From NCBI GenBank assembly GCA_003527225.1, contig DPXQ01000114.1:82160-146159 (forward strand): a DNA stretch of 64,000 nt, written 5' to 3'. The DNA is from Rhizobium sp. GTDB lineage: Bacteria; Pseudomonadota; Alphaproteobacteria; Rhizobiales; Rhizobiaceae. Within the stretch, counting starts at the first letter, position 1, and each line of letters begins with the position of its first letter. A model generated the notes under the pieces. That model did no database searches. It worked only from the letters and a program-made list of their open reading frames with translations, and had not been told where the DNA came from. A program made the position numbers and the translations under genes. Positions 25,151-33,700 of the stretch are shown in pieces.

Positions 25151-25534
25151 TCACCCCGTCTTCAACAGCGCGCCGATCGTCCCGCCGATCAGGAGCAGGA
25201 TGCTGATCAGGAAGGTCAGCGCCGCACCCGGGCCGCGCTTGCTTGCATCCTCGTAATATTGCGAGGCATAGAGCGCGCGCGCCCCCGTCCAGCACAGGCC
25301 GAGAATGCCGGCGAGCGGATCGGAGACGTAAGTGCCGAACAGCCAGAGCGAGGGCAGAAACAGCACCAGTTGCTCGACCGTGTTCTGCTGGACGCGGAAG
25401 ATGCGCTCGAAATTTTCGTCGCCGGAGGTCTTCGGGGCCGCGATGCCGTACTGTTTGCGCGCCCTCGCGACCTTGATCAGGAACCAGGTATAGGCGATCA
25501 GCGCCGCAAACGTGGCGAGAACCGTGAACCGCAT
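25151..25534 (-). CDS. MAPEG family membrane protein
   Basis: A 127-residue protein with four hydrophobic helices and the MAPEG pattern: FERIFRVQQNTVEQLVLFLP and WTGARALYASQYYEDASKRG. Members act on glutathione-linked or eicosanoid-like substrates; the bacterial ones are poorly known. The start MRFTVLATF at 25534 is preceded by AAGGGAT; a frame up to 25651 lacks similarity. Its 3' end is duplicated at 23247-23350 on the far side of the crcB cassette. Confidence 0.9.
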   Translation of the reverse strand: MRFTVLATFAALIAYTWFLIKVARARKQYGIAAPKTSGDENFERIFRVQQNTVEQLVLFLPSLWLFGTYVSDPLAGILGLCWTGARALYASQYYEDASKRGPGAALTFLISILLLIGGTIGALLKTG

Positions 25535-25709
25535 GGTGAAATCCCTTTGAATCAGGCTTGTTCGGCAGTCTCTGGAATCACTATGCCAGATCGAAAAATC
25601 GCGCAAGCGGCAGCGTTTTCGCCATGGCTTCCCGCTTGCCCGCCGCCGCAATTTCGCTCATGATATGCTCTATCCGGACAGCATAAGACAGCAGCGCGCA
25701 GGCGATCCC

Positions 25710-26363
25710 ATGACAGAGCAGTTCCGCTTCGGGCGGCCTTACGATTTCCACGAACTGGTGGCCGATGGCATCGTCCATGGCGTCGGCGTGGTCTTCGCGC
25801 TGATCGGCGCCACCGCTCTGATCTTCTACGCGACGGTCTGGACGAGCTATGCCGAAATGGCCGCCGCCTGGATCTATGGTCTCGGTCTCGTCCTCGCGCT
25901 CGCCGTCTCGTTCACCTACAATATGTGGCCGCATTCGCGTACCAAGTGGATTCTCCGCCGCTTCGACCATTCGGCGATCTTCGTGCTGATCGCGGCGACC
26001 TATACGCCCTTCCTCGTCAAGGGCGCGCATGACTGGGCGATCTTCGCGCTCCTGATCGGCATCTGGCTCACCGCCTTCGTCGGCATCACGCTGAAATGCC
26101 GCTTTCCCGGCCGCTACGACCGGCTGGCCATCCTGCTCTATCTCGGCATGGGCTGGAGCGGCGCGATGGCGCTCGGGCCGATCTCGCAGACGCTGCCGAG
26201 CATCACCCTGCTCCTGATCATCATCGGCGGCTGCATCTATTCGGCCGGCGTCATCTTCCATGTCTGGGAGCGCCTGCGCTTCCAGAACGCTATCTGGCAC
26301 GGCTTCGTCGTCACCGCCGCCGCCGTGCATTATTCCGCCGTCGTCACCGCCATCGGCCAGTAG
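25710..26363 (+). CDS. Hemolysin III family (PAQR-like) membrane protein
   Basis: A 217-residue protein with seven helices. The cytosolic start has ELVADGIVHGVGVVFALIGA with the family His, a middle SFTYNMWPHSRTKWILRRFD block and a late FHVWERLRFQNAIWHGFVV, matching the Glu/His metal site of the HlyIII/PAQR fold, thought to be a zinc hydrolase-like site. Despite the name most members are not toxins. Start MTEQFRFGRP at 25710 is chosen over 25665 because the earlier part lacks similarity. Confidence 0.9.
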   Translation: MTEQFRFGRPYDFHELVADGIVHGVGVVFALIGATALIFYATVWTSYAEMAAAWIYGLGLVLALAVSFTYNMWPHSRTKWILRRFDHSAIFVLIAATYTPFLVKGAHDWAIFALLIGIWLTAFVGITLKCRFPGRYDRLAILLYLGMGWSGAMALGPISQTLPSITLLLIIIGGCIYSAGVIFHVWERLRFQNAIWHGFVVTAAAVHYSAVVTAIGQ

Positions 26364-26473
26364 GGCGCGCCGCAGGCACGAGGCAGGGCCGGGCATCGCA
26401 TCGGCGCACCGCTTTACACCGCCTGCCGGAGCAGTTTACGCAGACGGGCCAGAACCAGACCGGGACCCATTTC

Positions 26474-26974
26474 ATGCAAGCTTCCATCACCATCCGCGAT
26501 GCCGTCGAAGCCGATCTTCCCGCCATCCGCGACATCTACAACCACGCCGTCGAGCACACCACCGCGATCTGGAACGAGGTTCTGATCGATGTGGACAACC
26601 GACGCGCCTGGATGGAGCTGCGCCGCGCCAAGGGCTTTCCGGTGCTGGTCGCCGAGAAAGACGGCAAGGTCGCGGGCTATGCCTCCTATGGCGACTGGCG
26701 TGCCTTCGACGGCTATCGCCACACGGTCGAGCACTCGGTCTATGTCGACAAGGAGTGCCGGGGTACTGGCATCGGCAAGCTCTTGCTGCAGACGCTGATC
26801 GAGCATGCCCGCGCCAATGGCAAGCACGTCATGATCGCCGCCATCGAGGCGGAGAACCAGCCATCGATTGCGCTGCACGAACGCCTCGGCTTCCGTCTCG
26901 TCGGCATCCACAAGGAGGTCGGCACGAAATTCGGCCGCTGGCTCGACCTGGCGATGATGGAACTGATGGTCTGA
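26474..26974 (+). CDS. GNAT acetyltransferase, phosphinothricin-type
   Basis: A 166-residue acetyltransferase. SITIRDAVEADLPAIRDIYN opens the fold, VYVDKECRGTGIGKLLLQTL holds the acetyl-CoA pyrophosphate loop (R-G-T-G-I-G) and HERLGFRLVGIHKEVGTKFG is the end of the domain. This set is shared with phosphinothricin (Pat/Bar-like) and methionine-sulfoximine acetyltransferases, which acetylate the amino group of glutamate analogues. The actual substrate could be another amino acid. It is about 110 bases behind the hemolysin III gene. Confidence 0.92.
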   Translation: MQASITIRDAVEADLPAIRDIYNHAVEHTTAIWNEVLIDVDNRRAWMELRRAKGFPVLVAEKDGKVAGYASYGDWRAFDGYRHTVEHSVYVDKECRGTGIGKLLLQTLIEHARANGKHVMIAAIEAENQPSIALHERLGFRLVGIHKEVGTKFGRWLDLAMMELMV

Positions 26975-27021
26975 GGGGGAAGGCGGCCCGAGGCGCCAGC
27001 CCGAGCCGCAGCCTTGGATGC

Positions 27022-27759
27022 CTACTCGATGCGCGTGTGCACCATCTCGCCGCGGATGGTGATTTCCGGCTTGGCGCCGGGCGTGTTCGGCAGCGCGCTG
27101 TCGACATAGGAGGCGACCGCCTCGACCAGATAGCTGACGGGCGTCGGGGTGAGGAACTTCAGCGTGGCCTCGAGCATCTTGCCGGAGATCGCGATCGTCT
27201 CGTTTTGCATCACCCGCTCGAAGGTCACCTTCGCCCGAAGCGCCGCGCCCGAGATGGAGATGGCCTGCGCGTGGCCGCGAAGGCTGACGTCGCCGGCGTC
27301 GCTGCGGATGTCCACGACCGAGAAGTCGCCGGCGAGGCGGGTGCGCGCGGCCTGCTGGTCGATGATGACGGCGGCCTCGGGCCTCAGACTGGCGGTGAGT
27401 TCCATCGTGCAGTCGGACCAGTCGAAGAAGCGCGCGGCCCGGCCGACATCGACGGTCAGCGTGTCTCCCTCGATGCGCATGCTGCCCTGGGCGGGGCAGG
27501 CATCGGAATACCATCCGGAATGCCAGACCGCGCCCCAGCCGTGCCGCTCGCCCTTCAGCTCCGCCACATGGGGGCCTTCGGACGCGGTTGAGATCGCGAT
27601 GTCGCTCGCCGCGCCTTCGACCCGGATCTTCGAGACATTGGAGAGGTCGAGAGGTCCGGCCAGGCTGTCGCGCGTGGCGAAGAATGCGACGGCGGCGTCG
27701 AGCGCGGCAAAGGCCAGAACGGTGCCGGCGATGGAGAAAAGGACGGTTCGGGTTTTCAT
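27022..27759 (-). CDS. DUF4097-like exported protein of unknown function
   Basis: A 245-residue protein with a signal/anchor helix (FSIAGTVLAFAALDAAVAFF). From about residue 40 it has repeated short beta-strand units such as LSNVSKIRVEGAASDIAIST and VVDIRSDAGDVSLRGHAQ, like the right-handed beta-helix adhesin-type DUF4097/DUF2807 proteins. Two Cys (DACPAQG, DCTMEL) could form a disulfide in the periplasm. It is divergent from a membrane-bound AraC regulator, a plausible controller. Confidence 0.6.
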   Translation of the reverse strand: MKTRTVLFSIAGTVLAFAALDAAVAFFATRDSLAGPLDLSNVSKIRVEGAASDIAISTASEGPHVAELKGERHGWGAVWHSGWYSDACPAQGSMRIEGDTLTVDVGRAARFFDWSDCTMELTASLRPEAAVIIDQQAARTRLAGDFSVVDIRSDAGDVSLRGHAQAISISGAALRAKVTFERVMQNETIAISGKMLEATLKFLTPTPVSYLVEAVASYVDSALPNTPGAKPEITIRGEMVHTRIE

Positions 27760-27909
27760 GGGAGTGCTCCTTGCGTGGGGTGTCGATTGCCCCATCGAGC
27801 ACCGAAGCATCGGCTCCCGCGACCTCGATCGCGTTTCAGGTCGACCTCGAACGCGCTTGCGGTCATGATGGCGTGCATCTGCTTCGAAAGGCCCGTTCGT
27901 TCGCTCGCC

Positions 27910-28938
27910 ATGATCTTCGTACCGCTCTCTTTTGCCGTCTCGCTTTTTCTCGTCACCTTTCTCGTGCGGCTGTTGCTTCAGGGGCGCGAAAGCCTGTCGC
28001 GCAATCGCCTGTTCGTGGTGCTGATCGCGGTCTATGCGCTGCAGACGACACTGGTCGGCCTGCGCTGGGGCTACGGGGTTATGGCGGTCCTGCCGCTGCT
28101 GTCGCTGCTGGCAAGCGCCATCCCGCCGCTCACCTACCTTGCCTTTCGCGACCTTGCCCGGGAGGAGGGCGTCGGCCTGTCGCTGCGCGATTGGCCGCAT
28201 CTCGTGCCGACCGTCATGCTCGCGGTGCTGTTGGTCGTCTGGCGCGATCCTGTCGACTTGCTGATCATCGCCGAGTTCCTCGGCTATGGACTGCGGTTGC
28301 TCTGGCTCGCGCGCCTCGGTCCGGATGGCCTCGTCGCTTCGCGCCTCGATGGTTCCTTGCGCTCCCATCGTTCGCTGCTGTTGGCCGCACTTGCCCTCGT
28401 CGCTTCGGCTCTCACCGATATTGCCATCAGCCTCGACATGCTGTGGGGCGGCGGGCGGCACTCGGCGCTGGTGGTCTCGGCCGCCACGACCGTCATCCTT
28501 CTCCTGCTCGGCATCGCCGCCGCGGTCGCCGGCTCCGAAGAGGGGAGCGAGGGGGAGGGGGAGGATGCCGGGACGCCGGAGCCCACCGCCGCGCCCGCAT
28601 CCGGGGCAGACGAGGAGATTGCCGCCGCGCTCGACCGGCTGATGGCCGAACGCCGGTTCTTTGCCGATTCGAGCCTCAACCTCGGCAAGCTCGCCCGCAG
28701 GCTCGGCCTTCCCGCCCGCGCCGTTTCCAATGCGATCAACCGCACCCGCGCCATGAGCGTGTCGCAATATGTCAACAATTTCCGCGTTGCCGAGGCCTGC
28801 CGCCTTCTGGCGGGAACCGACATGCCGGTCACCCGCATCGTCTTCGAGGCGGGTTTCATGACCAAGTCCAACTTCAACCGCGAATTCCTGCGGGTGACAG
28901 GCATGAACCCGACCGCCTGGCGAACAGCGAAGGTGTGA
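27910..28938 (+). CDS. Membrane-bound AraC family regulator
   Basis: A 342-residue protein with about seven hydrophobic helices in the first 220 residues (MIFVPLSFAVSLFLVTFLV at the start) followed by an acidic linker (EEGSEGEGEDAG) and an AraC DNA-binding domain: LGKLARRLGLPARAVSNAIN and ITRIVFEAGFMT in the short second motif (written MPVTRIVFEAGFMTKSNFN in the protein). Such proteins sense a signal in or across the membrane and bind DNA from the cytosolic side. Start 27910 is used since the hydrophobic segment begins there. Confidence 0.85.
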   Translation: MIFVPLSFAVSLFLVTFLVRLLLQGRESLSRNRLFVVLIAVYALQTTLVGLRWGYGVMAVLPLLSLLASAIPPLTYLAFRDLAREEGVGLSLRDWPHLVPTVMLAVLLVVWRDPVDLLIIAEFLGYGLRLLWLARLGPDGLVASRLDGSLRSHRSLLLAALALVASALTDIAISLDMLWGGGRHSALVVSAATTVILLLLGIAAAVAGSEEGSEGEGEDAGTPEPTAAPASGADEEIAAALDRLMAERRFFADSSLNLGKLARRLGLPARAVSNAINRTRAMSVSQYVNNFRVAEACRLLAGTDMPVTRIVFEAGFMTKSNFNREFLRVTGMNPTAWRTAKV

Positions 28939-28957
28939 CGGCGGGGAGGCTCAAAGC

Positions 28958-29119
28958 TCAGCTCTCCCAGTCCTCCAGCCGCAATTCCGGCACGCGCTGG
29001 AATTCGCGCGGATTGCGCGTCACCAGCGTCATGTCGCGCGAGAGTGCCTGGCCGGCGATCAGCACGTCATAGGGTCCGATCGGCGTGCCGGCGCTTGCAA
29101 GTTCGGCCCGCAACCTCAA
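28958..29119 (-). pseudogene. VapC (PIN domain) toxin remnant, C-terminal part
   Basis: The frame LRLRAELASAGTPIGPYDVL and onward (IAGQALSRDMTLVTRNPREF, then QRVPELRLEDWES) is the last 50 or so residues of a VapC toxin. The N-terminal 80 residues, with the first two catalytic Asp, are absent, so it cannot be a working ribonuclease. The remnant starts right at the stop of a VapB fragment, so one deletion removed the start of the toxin. Confidence 0.7.
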
Positions 29120-29229
29120 TTGAAATAGTCCAACTCGGGCCGCGGCTGCTCCGCGCTTTCCTCCAGTGCCGCCGCGACGAAATCCTCGTCCAGCGGGCCG
29201 AAAACATCCTTCAACCAGTCCCATTCCAT
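29116..29229 (-). pseudogene. VapB/MazE-type antitoxin remnant, C-terminal part
   Basis: A 37-residue frame MEWDWLKDVFGPLDEDFVAA with the ending RPELDYFN matches the C-terminal toxin-binding tail of VapB antitoxins. The DNA-binding AbrB half is missing. It directly precedes the VapC remnant, in the order of a vapBC pair. Confidence 0.6.
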
Positions 29230-29248
29230 GGTCAGTTGCCCTCCTCGT

Positions 29249-29638
29249 TCAGATCGCCGCGACGGCCTTCCTGAGCATGTCGCGAACCTCGCCCGCCACC
29301 GATTTCAGTTGATCGTTCGGGATCGCATCCATCGAGGCGACGGGGTCGATGGCGCTGACCATGACGGAATTGCCGCCTGTCCTGCGCACGATGACATTGC
29401 AGGGCAGCATGGCGCCGACCTTCGGCTCGATGCCGATGGCCTGATGCGCCATTTTCGGGTTGCAGGCGCCGAGGATCAGGTAGTCGTCGATATCCTGATC
29501 GATCTTCTTCTTCAGCGTCGCCTTGACGTCGATCTCGGTCAATACGCCGAAACCGTTTGCGGCGAGTGCTGCACGGGTCTTTTCCACCACGCTTTCGAAA
29601 TCCGTGCCCTCGAACGTCCTGTCGATCGTGTAGTTCAT
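29249..29638 (-). CDS. DUF302 domain-containing protein
   Basis: A 129-residue soluble protein with the DUF302 pattern: TFEGTDFESVVEKTRAALAA, then FGVLTEIDVKATLKKKI, then GACNPKMAHQAI and PCNVIVRR. The two conserved Cys in GACNPK and LPCNV lie in the usual places. Function of the family is unknown; it often occurs near sulfur and redox genes. A GGAGAACC ribosome site lies before the ATG. Confidence 0.9.
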   Translation of the reverse strand: MNYTIDRTFEGTDFESVVEKTRAALAANGFGVLTEIDVKATLKKKIDQDIDDYLILGACNPKMAHQAIGIEPKVGAMLPCNVIVRRTGGNSVMVSAIDPVASMDAIPNDQLKSVAGEVRDMLRKAVAAI

Positions 29639-29674
29639 GTCCGGTTCTCCTGTTGTCGTCGCGGGTTTGGTGAT

Positions 29675-30424
29675 TCAGTCGGTGTCCTGGCCCCAATGCC
29701 GGTCCGTCCGGCTCTCGCCAGCTTGGGCTTCGAATGAATAGACCAAACCCGGCTTCCGTGTGGCATGGCCCGGATCGGCGAAATCGGGGACGGGATATTC
29801 CGCGAGCAGCCGCAATTGCGCATGCGGCAGATAGGCCCGTCCGGGATCGCCGACCAGCACCGTGATGCCGGCCGCCAGACATCGGTCGAGAAAGACAGTG
29901 ACCCGCGCGGCGATGTCCGGATCGTAGAACAGGTCGCCGATCGCGACGAGATCGACGGCGGGCGCGGGGCCTCCGGTGAGGTCGCCGCAGATCGCCTCGA
30001 TCTCCACACCGTTCGCCGCCGCGTTCAGCCCCGTGGCGACGATCGCGTTGCGGTCGATATCAGCGGCGATGACACTGGCCGCGCCCGCCTTCGCCGCCGC
30101 GATCCCGACCACGCCGGAGCCGGCGCCAAGGTCGAGCACGCGCAGGCCATTCACCGTTTCGGGCCGGTCGAGAAAATGACGGGCGAGCACCGTGCCGCCC
30201 GCCCAGCGATAGGCCCAGTAGGGCGTCGCAGGATCGGCCCCGTCGTCATTATCTTCCTCGCCGGCCTCCAGAAGCCGCCACAGGCCGCTTCCCGGATGGG
30301 CCGTGTAGAGGCTGATTTCCGGCAGCGCCGGCGCCGGGGCAAGCGTCAGGTTCTCAACGATGAATTGCGCGGCGGAGACCGGCTCATCCGTCCGGGCGGC
30401 GCGCGTTCTCTGGCTTTCGTGCAC
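29675..30424 (-). CDS. Class I SAM methyltransferase, ETFB-lysine type
   Basis: A 249-residue methyltransferase. LRVLDLGAGSGVVGIAAAKA is the S-adenosylmethionine loop, AADIDRNAIVATGLNAAANG follows, and PYWAYRWAGGTVLARHFLD before the loop plus IGDLFYDPDIA after it resemble the electron-transfer-flavoprotein beta-lysine methyltransferases. The start codon is GTG at 30424, one base past the stop of the alpha/beta-hydrolase gene, so the two are translated in tandem. Confidence 0.88.
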   Translation of the reverse strand: MHESQRTRAARTDEPVSAAQFIVENLTLAPAPALPEISLYTAHPGSGLWRLLEAGEEDNDDGADPATPYWAYRWAGGTVLARHFLDRPETVNGLRVLDLGAGSGVVGIAAAKAGAASVIAADIDRNAIVATGLNAAANGVEIEAICGDLTGGPAPAVDLVAIGDLFYDPDIAARVTVFLDRCLAAGITVLVGDPGRAYLPHAQLRLLAEYPVPDFADPGHATRKPGLVYSFEAQAGESRTDRHWGQDTD

Positions 30425-30425
30425 G

Positions 30426-31286
30426 TCAATCGCCTCTCTGGCCGCCGATGAAGCGGGTCATCTCGCAGGCGATCTGTTCGAGATCGCCGTCGTGGATCTC
30501 GTGGCCCGTTCCCTCGAGAATGCTGAGTTTCGCCCCCGGCACCAGCCTGGCGATGGCCTCTCCGTTCGGCAGCGGAAGCACCGGATCATCGTCGCCATGG
30601 ATGACGAGAACCGGGCAGGCGATGTCGGAAATCCGCCCGTCCCAGTTTTCCCGCGTGCTGACCATGCCGTGGTTGAAGGCGCTTTTCATGTCGATCGCGC
30701 GGGCGATCTCCGCCTCGATCCGGGCCCGCGCCGAAGCCTTGTCGAAGGCGTGGCCGTTGCCCGCGCTCAGTCTTGCGATTTCCAGCAGGAAGTCGGAAAC
30801 GGCGGGGCGGTCCGACCAGTCGAGATCGGCGAGCCTGGCGAAATGTTCGGTGAAACGGTCGCTAATCCCCGGTAGCGGTTCGTCCGCGCCGCCGAGCGGT
30901 TGGGCGCCGATCAGCGTCAGCGATTTCACCCGTTCCGGACGCATGAGCGCCGCCATCTGGCCGATGAAGCCGCCGAGCGACATGCCGGCCACATGGGCGG
31001 CCGGCAGATCGTATCCATCCATCACGGCGAAGAGATCGCCCGCCATGTCTTCGACATTGTAGGCGACTTCGCCCGACCTGCCGGTTGTCGAGCGCCCGGT
31101 ATCGCGGTTGTCGTAGCGGATGACGTGATGGCCGGCCTCGGCCAGCATCCGGCACAGCGCCTCGGGCCACCAGAGCATCGAGGCCGTCGCCCCCATGACC
31201 AGCACGATGGGCTCGTCCCCGGTCGAGCCGAAACACTGGGCCGATATCTGGATCGCGCCGTTCGAAATCATCTTGTCGTCTGGCAA
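30426..31286 (-). CDS. Alpha/beta-fold hydrolase
   Basis: A 286-residue hydrolase of the RsbQ/haloperoxidase-like class. VLVMGATASMLWW forms the oxyanion side, HVIRYDNRDTGRS follows, GMSLGGF holds the nucleophile Ser, LVIHGDDDPVLP the acid and GTGHEIH the catalytic His. Substrate unknown; typically an ester or lactone. It leads a two-gene transcript with the methyltransferase gene. Confidence 0.9.
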   Translation of the reverse strand: MPDDKMISNGAIQISAQCFGSTGDEPIVLVMGATASMLWWPEALCRMLAEAGHHVIRYDNRDTGRSTTGRSGEVAYNVEDMAGDLFAVMDGYDLPAAHVAGMSLGGFIGQMAALMRPERVKSLTLIGAQPLGGADEPLPGISDRFTEHFARLADLDWSDRPAVSDFLLEIARLSAGNGHAFDKASARARIEAEIARAIDMKSAFNHGMVSTRENWDGRISDIACPVLVIHGDDDPVLPLPNGEAIARLVPGAKLSILEGTGHEIHDGDLEQIACEMTRFIGGQRGD

Positions 31287-31427
31287 GTGGCGTCAGTCCT
31301 CTTGAAGCTCAGCGGGGCTTGCTGCTCCCGGTTGAATCTTCAATCTAGCGGACGCGGCGGAAAAATCCACAGCGCTTTGACAGGCAAATGCTCCGCCACT
31401 GACCGTATCCACTGCCCACGAAAAGGG

Positions 31428-31460
31428 ACTCGGGCCCGCCTGTCCCCGTAAGGCCCGAGT
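31428..31460 (-). terminator. Hairpin after the DUF3309 gene, likely terminator
   Basis: On the minus strand ACTCGGGCC and GGCCCGAGT pair over a 15-base loop and are followed by CCCTTTTCG. It lies 12 bases past the small DUF3309 gene's stop. Confidence 0.65.
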
Positions 31461-31472
31461 TGGTCTGTCGGT

Positions 31473-31637
31473 TCAGAGGCGACCGGTGAGCAGCAGGACG
31501 ACGAGAATGATCAGGATGACGCCGAGAACGCCGATACCCCCATGACCGAAGCCGTATCCATAGCCGCCGAAGCGACCGCTAAATCCACCAAGAAGAGCAA
31601 TAATGAGGATGATAATAAGAATTGTTCCAAGCGACAT
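31473..31637 (-). CDS. DUF3309 family small membrane protein
   Basis: A 54-residue protein with two hydrophobic helices around a glycine-rich turn (SLGTILIIILIIALLGG, then FGGYGYGFGHGG, then VLGVILIILVVLLLTGRL). This is the typical DUF3309 form, of unknown function and common in rhizobia, often several per genome. Start MSLGTILI at 31637. Confidence 0.88.
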   Translation of the reverse strand: MSLGTILIIILIIALLGGFSGRFGGYGYGFGHGGIGVLGVILIILVVLLLTGRL

Positions 31638-31891
31638 GCACTTTGTCTCCCATGCGTTGCGCACTGGTCAGTACATTTCTGCGTCTGAGCCAAGGCGTTT
31701 TTCGATTGACGATACGACTCGGAGTTCTGCAGTGGTCTCCAATTGAAATAACTACAGCGATCCCGGCGCCTTGTATAGGCCGAATTCTGGGGCAGGCTTG
31801 CCGTCCCCAAGTAAATTCAGTGGTTTGGGGCGTTTGAAACCGGTCCGGAAAAGCGTTTAACCCTGGAACCCGGTCATGCTATTCCTTGGCC

Positions 31892-32953
31892 ATGTTGAAG
31901 ACACACACCCATCTCTGGCCCGGCGTCCCGCTGGCGCTCGGCTCGGCCGTCCTGTTCGGAGCGTCCGCGCCGTTGTCGAAACTCCTTGTCGGCTCGATCG
32001 ACCCTTGGCTCCTGGCCGGCATCCTCTATCTCGGCGCAGGCGCTGGGCTTGCCCTTGTCAATTGGGGCCGTGCCGCCGTCGGTCTGCCCAATGCCGAAGC
32101 GCCGCTCGCCGGACGGGACCTTCCCTGGCTTGCCGCCGTCGTCGTCTTCGGCGGCGTGCTGGGCCCGCTTTTCCTGATGCTCGGCCTGTCGCTGACGACC
32201 GCGTCCTCCGCCTCGCTGCTTCTCAATCTGGAGGGACTGGCCACCATGGCGATCGCCTGGTTGGTCTTCCGCGAGAATGTCGACCGGCGGCTGTTGCTAG
32301 GCGCGGCCGCCATCCTCTCCGGCGCGGTGCTTCTCTCGTGGAACGGTCAGGGTCTGAGCCTCGATGCCGGCGGTCTTTTCGTTGCCGCCGCCTGCCTCTG
32401 CTGGGGCATCGACAACAACCTGACGCGAAAGCTCTCCTCCGCCGATCCGGTGCAGATCGCCATGATCAAGGGGCTCGTCGCCGGAGGCACGAACCTTGCG
32501 CTGGCGCTTGCCTTCGGGGCGGCCTGGCCGAGCGCCGGTCTCGTCGGCGCCGGAACGCTCGTCGGCTTCCTCGGCATAGGCGTCAGCCTCGTCATGTTCA
32601 TGCTGGGCCTTCGCCATCTCGGGACGGCGCGCACGGGCGCCTATTTCTCGCTCGCCCCCTTCATCGGCGCCGTGCTGGCGGTGGTGATCTTCCGCGACAT
32701 GGTCACGCTTCAGCTCGTTCTTGCGGGTCTGCTGATGGCGCTGGGTCTCTGGCTGCACCTGACGGAGCGCCATGAGCATGAACATAGCCATGATGCGCTG
32801 GAACATGACCATGTTCATGTGCACGACGAGCACCATCAACACACCCACGACGGACTGGTGAGCGAGCCGCATTCCCACTGGCATCGCCACCAGCCCCTCA
32901 GGCACAAGCACCCGCATTATCCCGACCTGCACCACGCCCATAGCCACGATTGA
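31892..32953 (+). CDS. DMT/EamA transporter with His-rich cytosolic tail
   Basis: A 353-residue protein with ten helices and two EamA repeats (VLFGASAPLSKLLVG, then LSWNGQGLSLDAGGLF, then GTARTGAYFSLAPFIGA) that fit a drug/metabolite transporter. The last 60 residues are an unusual tail with more than 20 His, such as HEHEHSHDALEHDHVHVHD and HPHYPDLHHAHSHD, which would bind Ni, Co, Zn or Cu. It begins at ATG 31892 (a TTG at 31886 is also possible). Metal export or sensing is inference from the tail. Confidence 0.88.
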   Translation: MLKTHTHLWPGVPLALGSAVLFGASAPLSKLLVGSIDPWLLAGILYLGAGAGLALVNWGRAAVGLPNAEAPLAGRDLPWLAAVVVFGGVLGPLFLMLGLSLTTASSASLLLNLEGLATMAIAWLVFRENVDRRLLLGAAAILSGAVLLSWNGQGLSLDAGGLFVAAACLCWGIDNNLTRKLSSADPVQIAMIKGLVAGGTNLALALAFGAAWPSAGLVGAGTLVGFLGIGVSLVMFMLGLRHLGTARTGAYFSLAPFIGAVLAVVIFRDMVTLQLVLAGLLMALGLWLHLTERHEHEHSHDALEHDHVHVHDEHHQHTHDGLVSEPHSHWHRHQPLRHKHPHYPDLHHAHSHD

Positions 32954-32986
32954 GCCGGGCGAGGGCGTGATGCGCGATCGGCCCGC

Positions 32987-33271
32987 TCAGGCCGGAAGCG
33001 TTGCCACGCGCTGGACCGCCGTGAAGACCGGCGGCGCGAGCGTGCCGCCCGAGGCCATGGTGGCGGGAACCTCCGGGTCCGCGCGGAAGGCCGCGAAGGC
33101 CGCCTCGCTTGGCCAGTCGATCAGCACGAAGATGCGGCCGGGCTCGGCAGTGGCGAGGATGTTTGCGCCCAGGCTGCCATGGCGGGCGCGCAGTTTCGCC
33201 CCGGCGGTCGCGAAGATGGAAACGAATTTCGCCAGATCCTCGATCCGGACTTCGGCAAGAGTGGTGAACAC
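32987..33271 (-). CDS. Small antibiotic-biosynthesis-monooxygenase-like protein
   Basis: A 94-residue protein MFTTLAEVRIEDLAKFVSIF with HGSLGANILATAEPGRIFVL and IDWPSEAAFAAFRADPEV, a single dimeric alpha/beta barrel half such as seen in ABM and related families. A GGAGAGACGATCGTG ribosome site precedes it. It lies 12 bases from the next small gene; function unknown. Confidence 0.65.
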   Translation of the reverse strand: MFTTLAEVRIEDLAKFVSIFATAGAKLRARHGSLGANILATAEPGRIFVLIDWPSEAAFAAFRADPEVPATMASGGTLAPPVFTAVQRVATLPA

Positions 33272-33283
33272 GATCGTCTCTCC

Positions 33284-33586
33284 TTAGAGCGGGGCGCGGG
33301 TGATGGCCGAAAGCTCGCCATTCGTGGCGAAGGATCGCGCGGCGATGCCCGTGATGCCGAAGCTTTCCAGACGCGCGGTGTGCTTGGCGGCATAGCGGTC
33401 GGCCGAGGCCGGATCGGAAAAGAGATAGATGCCGCCGGCGCGGCTTTCGGCCTGGTTTTCCGTCCATATCTTCCAGATGAGGCCCTCTTCCCCGGCGATA
33501 TCCTGGGCAAGGCCGGAAAGGGCCTCGGTCATCCCGGCTCCCCACGGCCCGTTGAAGGGAAAATCGAACTGCAATAGCGTGGCCAT
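33284..33586 (-). CDS. YdhR-like monooxygenase-domain protein
   Basis: A 100-residue protein MATLLQFDFPFNGPWGAG, with EGLIWKIWTENQAESRAGG and IYLFSDPASADRYAAKH, which has the pattern of YdhR/Dabb-type putative mono-oxygenases. It is co-transcribed with the following 94-residue gene and divergent from a LysR regulator that may control both. AAGGAGCGCCG precedes the start. Confidence 0.8.
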   Translation of the reverse strand: MATLLQFDFPFNGPWGAGMTEALSGLAQDIAGEEGLIWKIWTENQAESRAGGIYLFSDPASADRYAAKHTARLESFGITGIAARSFATNGELSAITRAPL

Positions 33587-33700
33587 TTCGGCGCTCCTTG
33601 ATCGGTTTCGGCAATGGAGCGGTTGTAATCGCGCCGATGCTGCGGCAGAAGCGTGTGCCAGGTAAATGCACCCGTTACTGGTGGTAAATGGCGGACGGCG

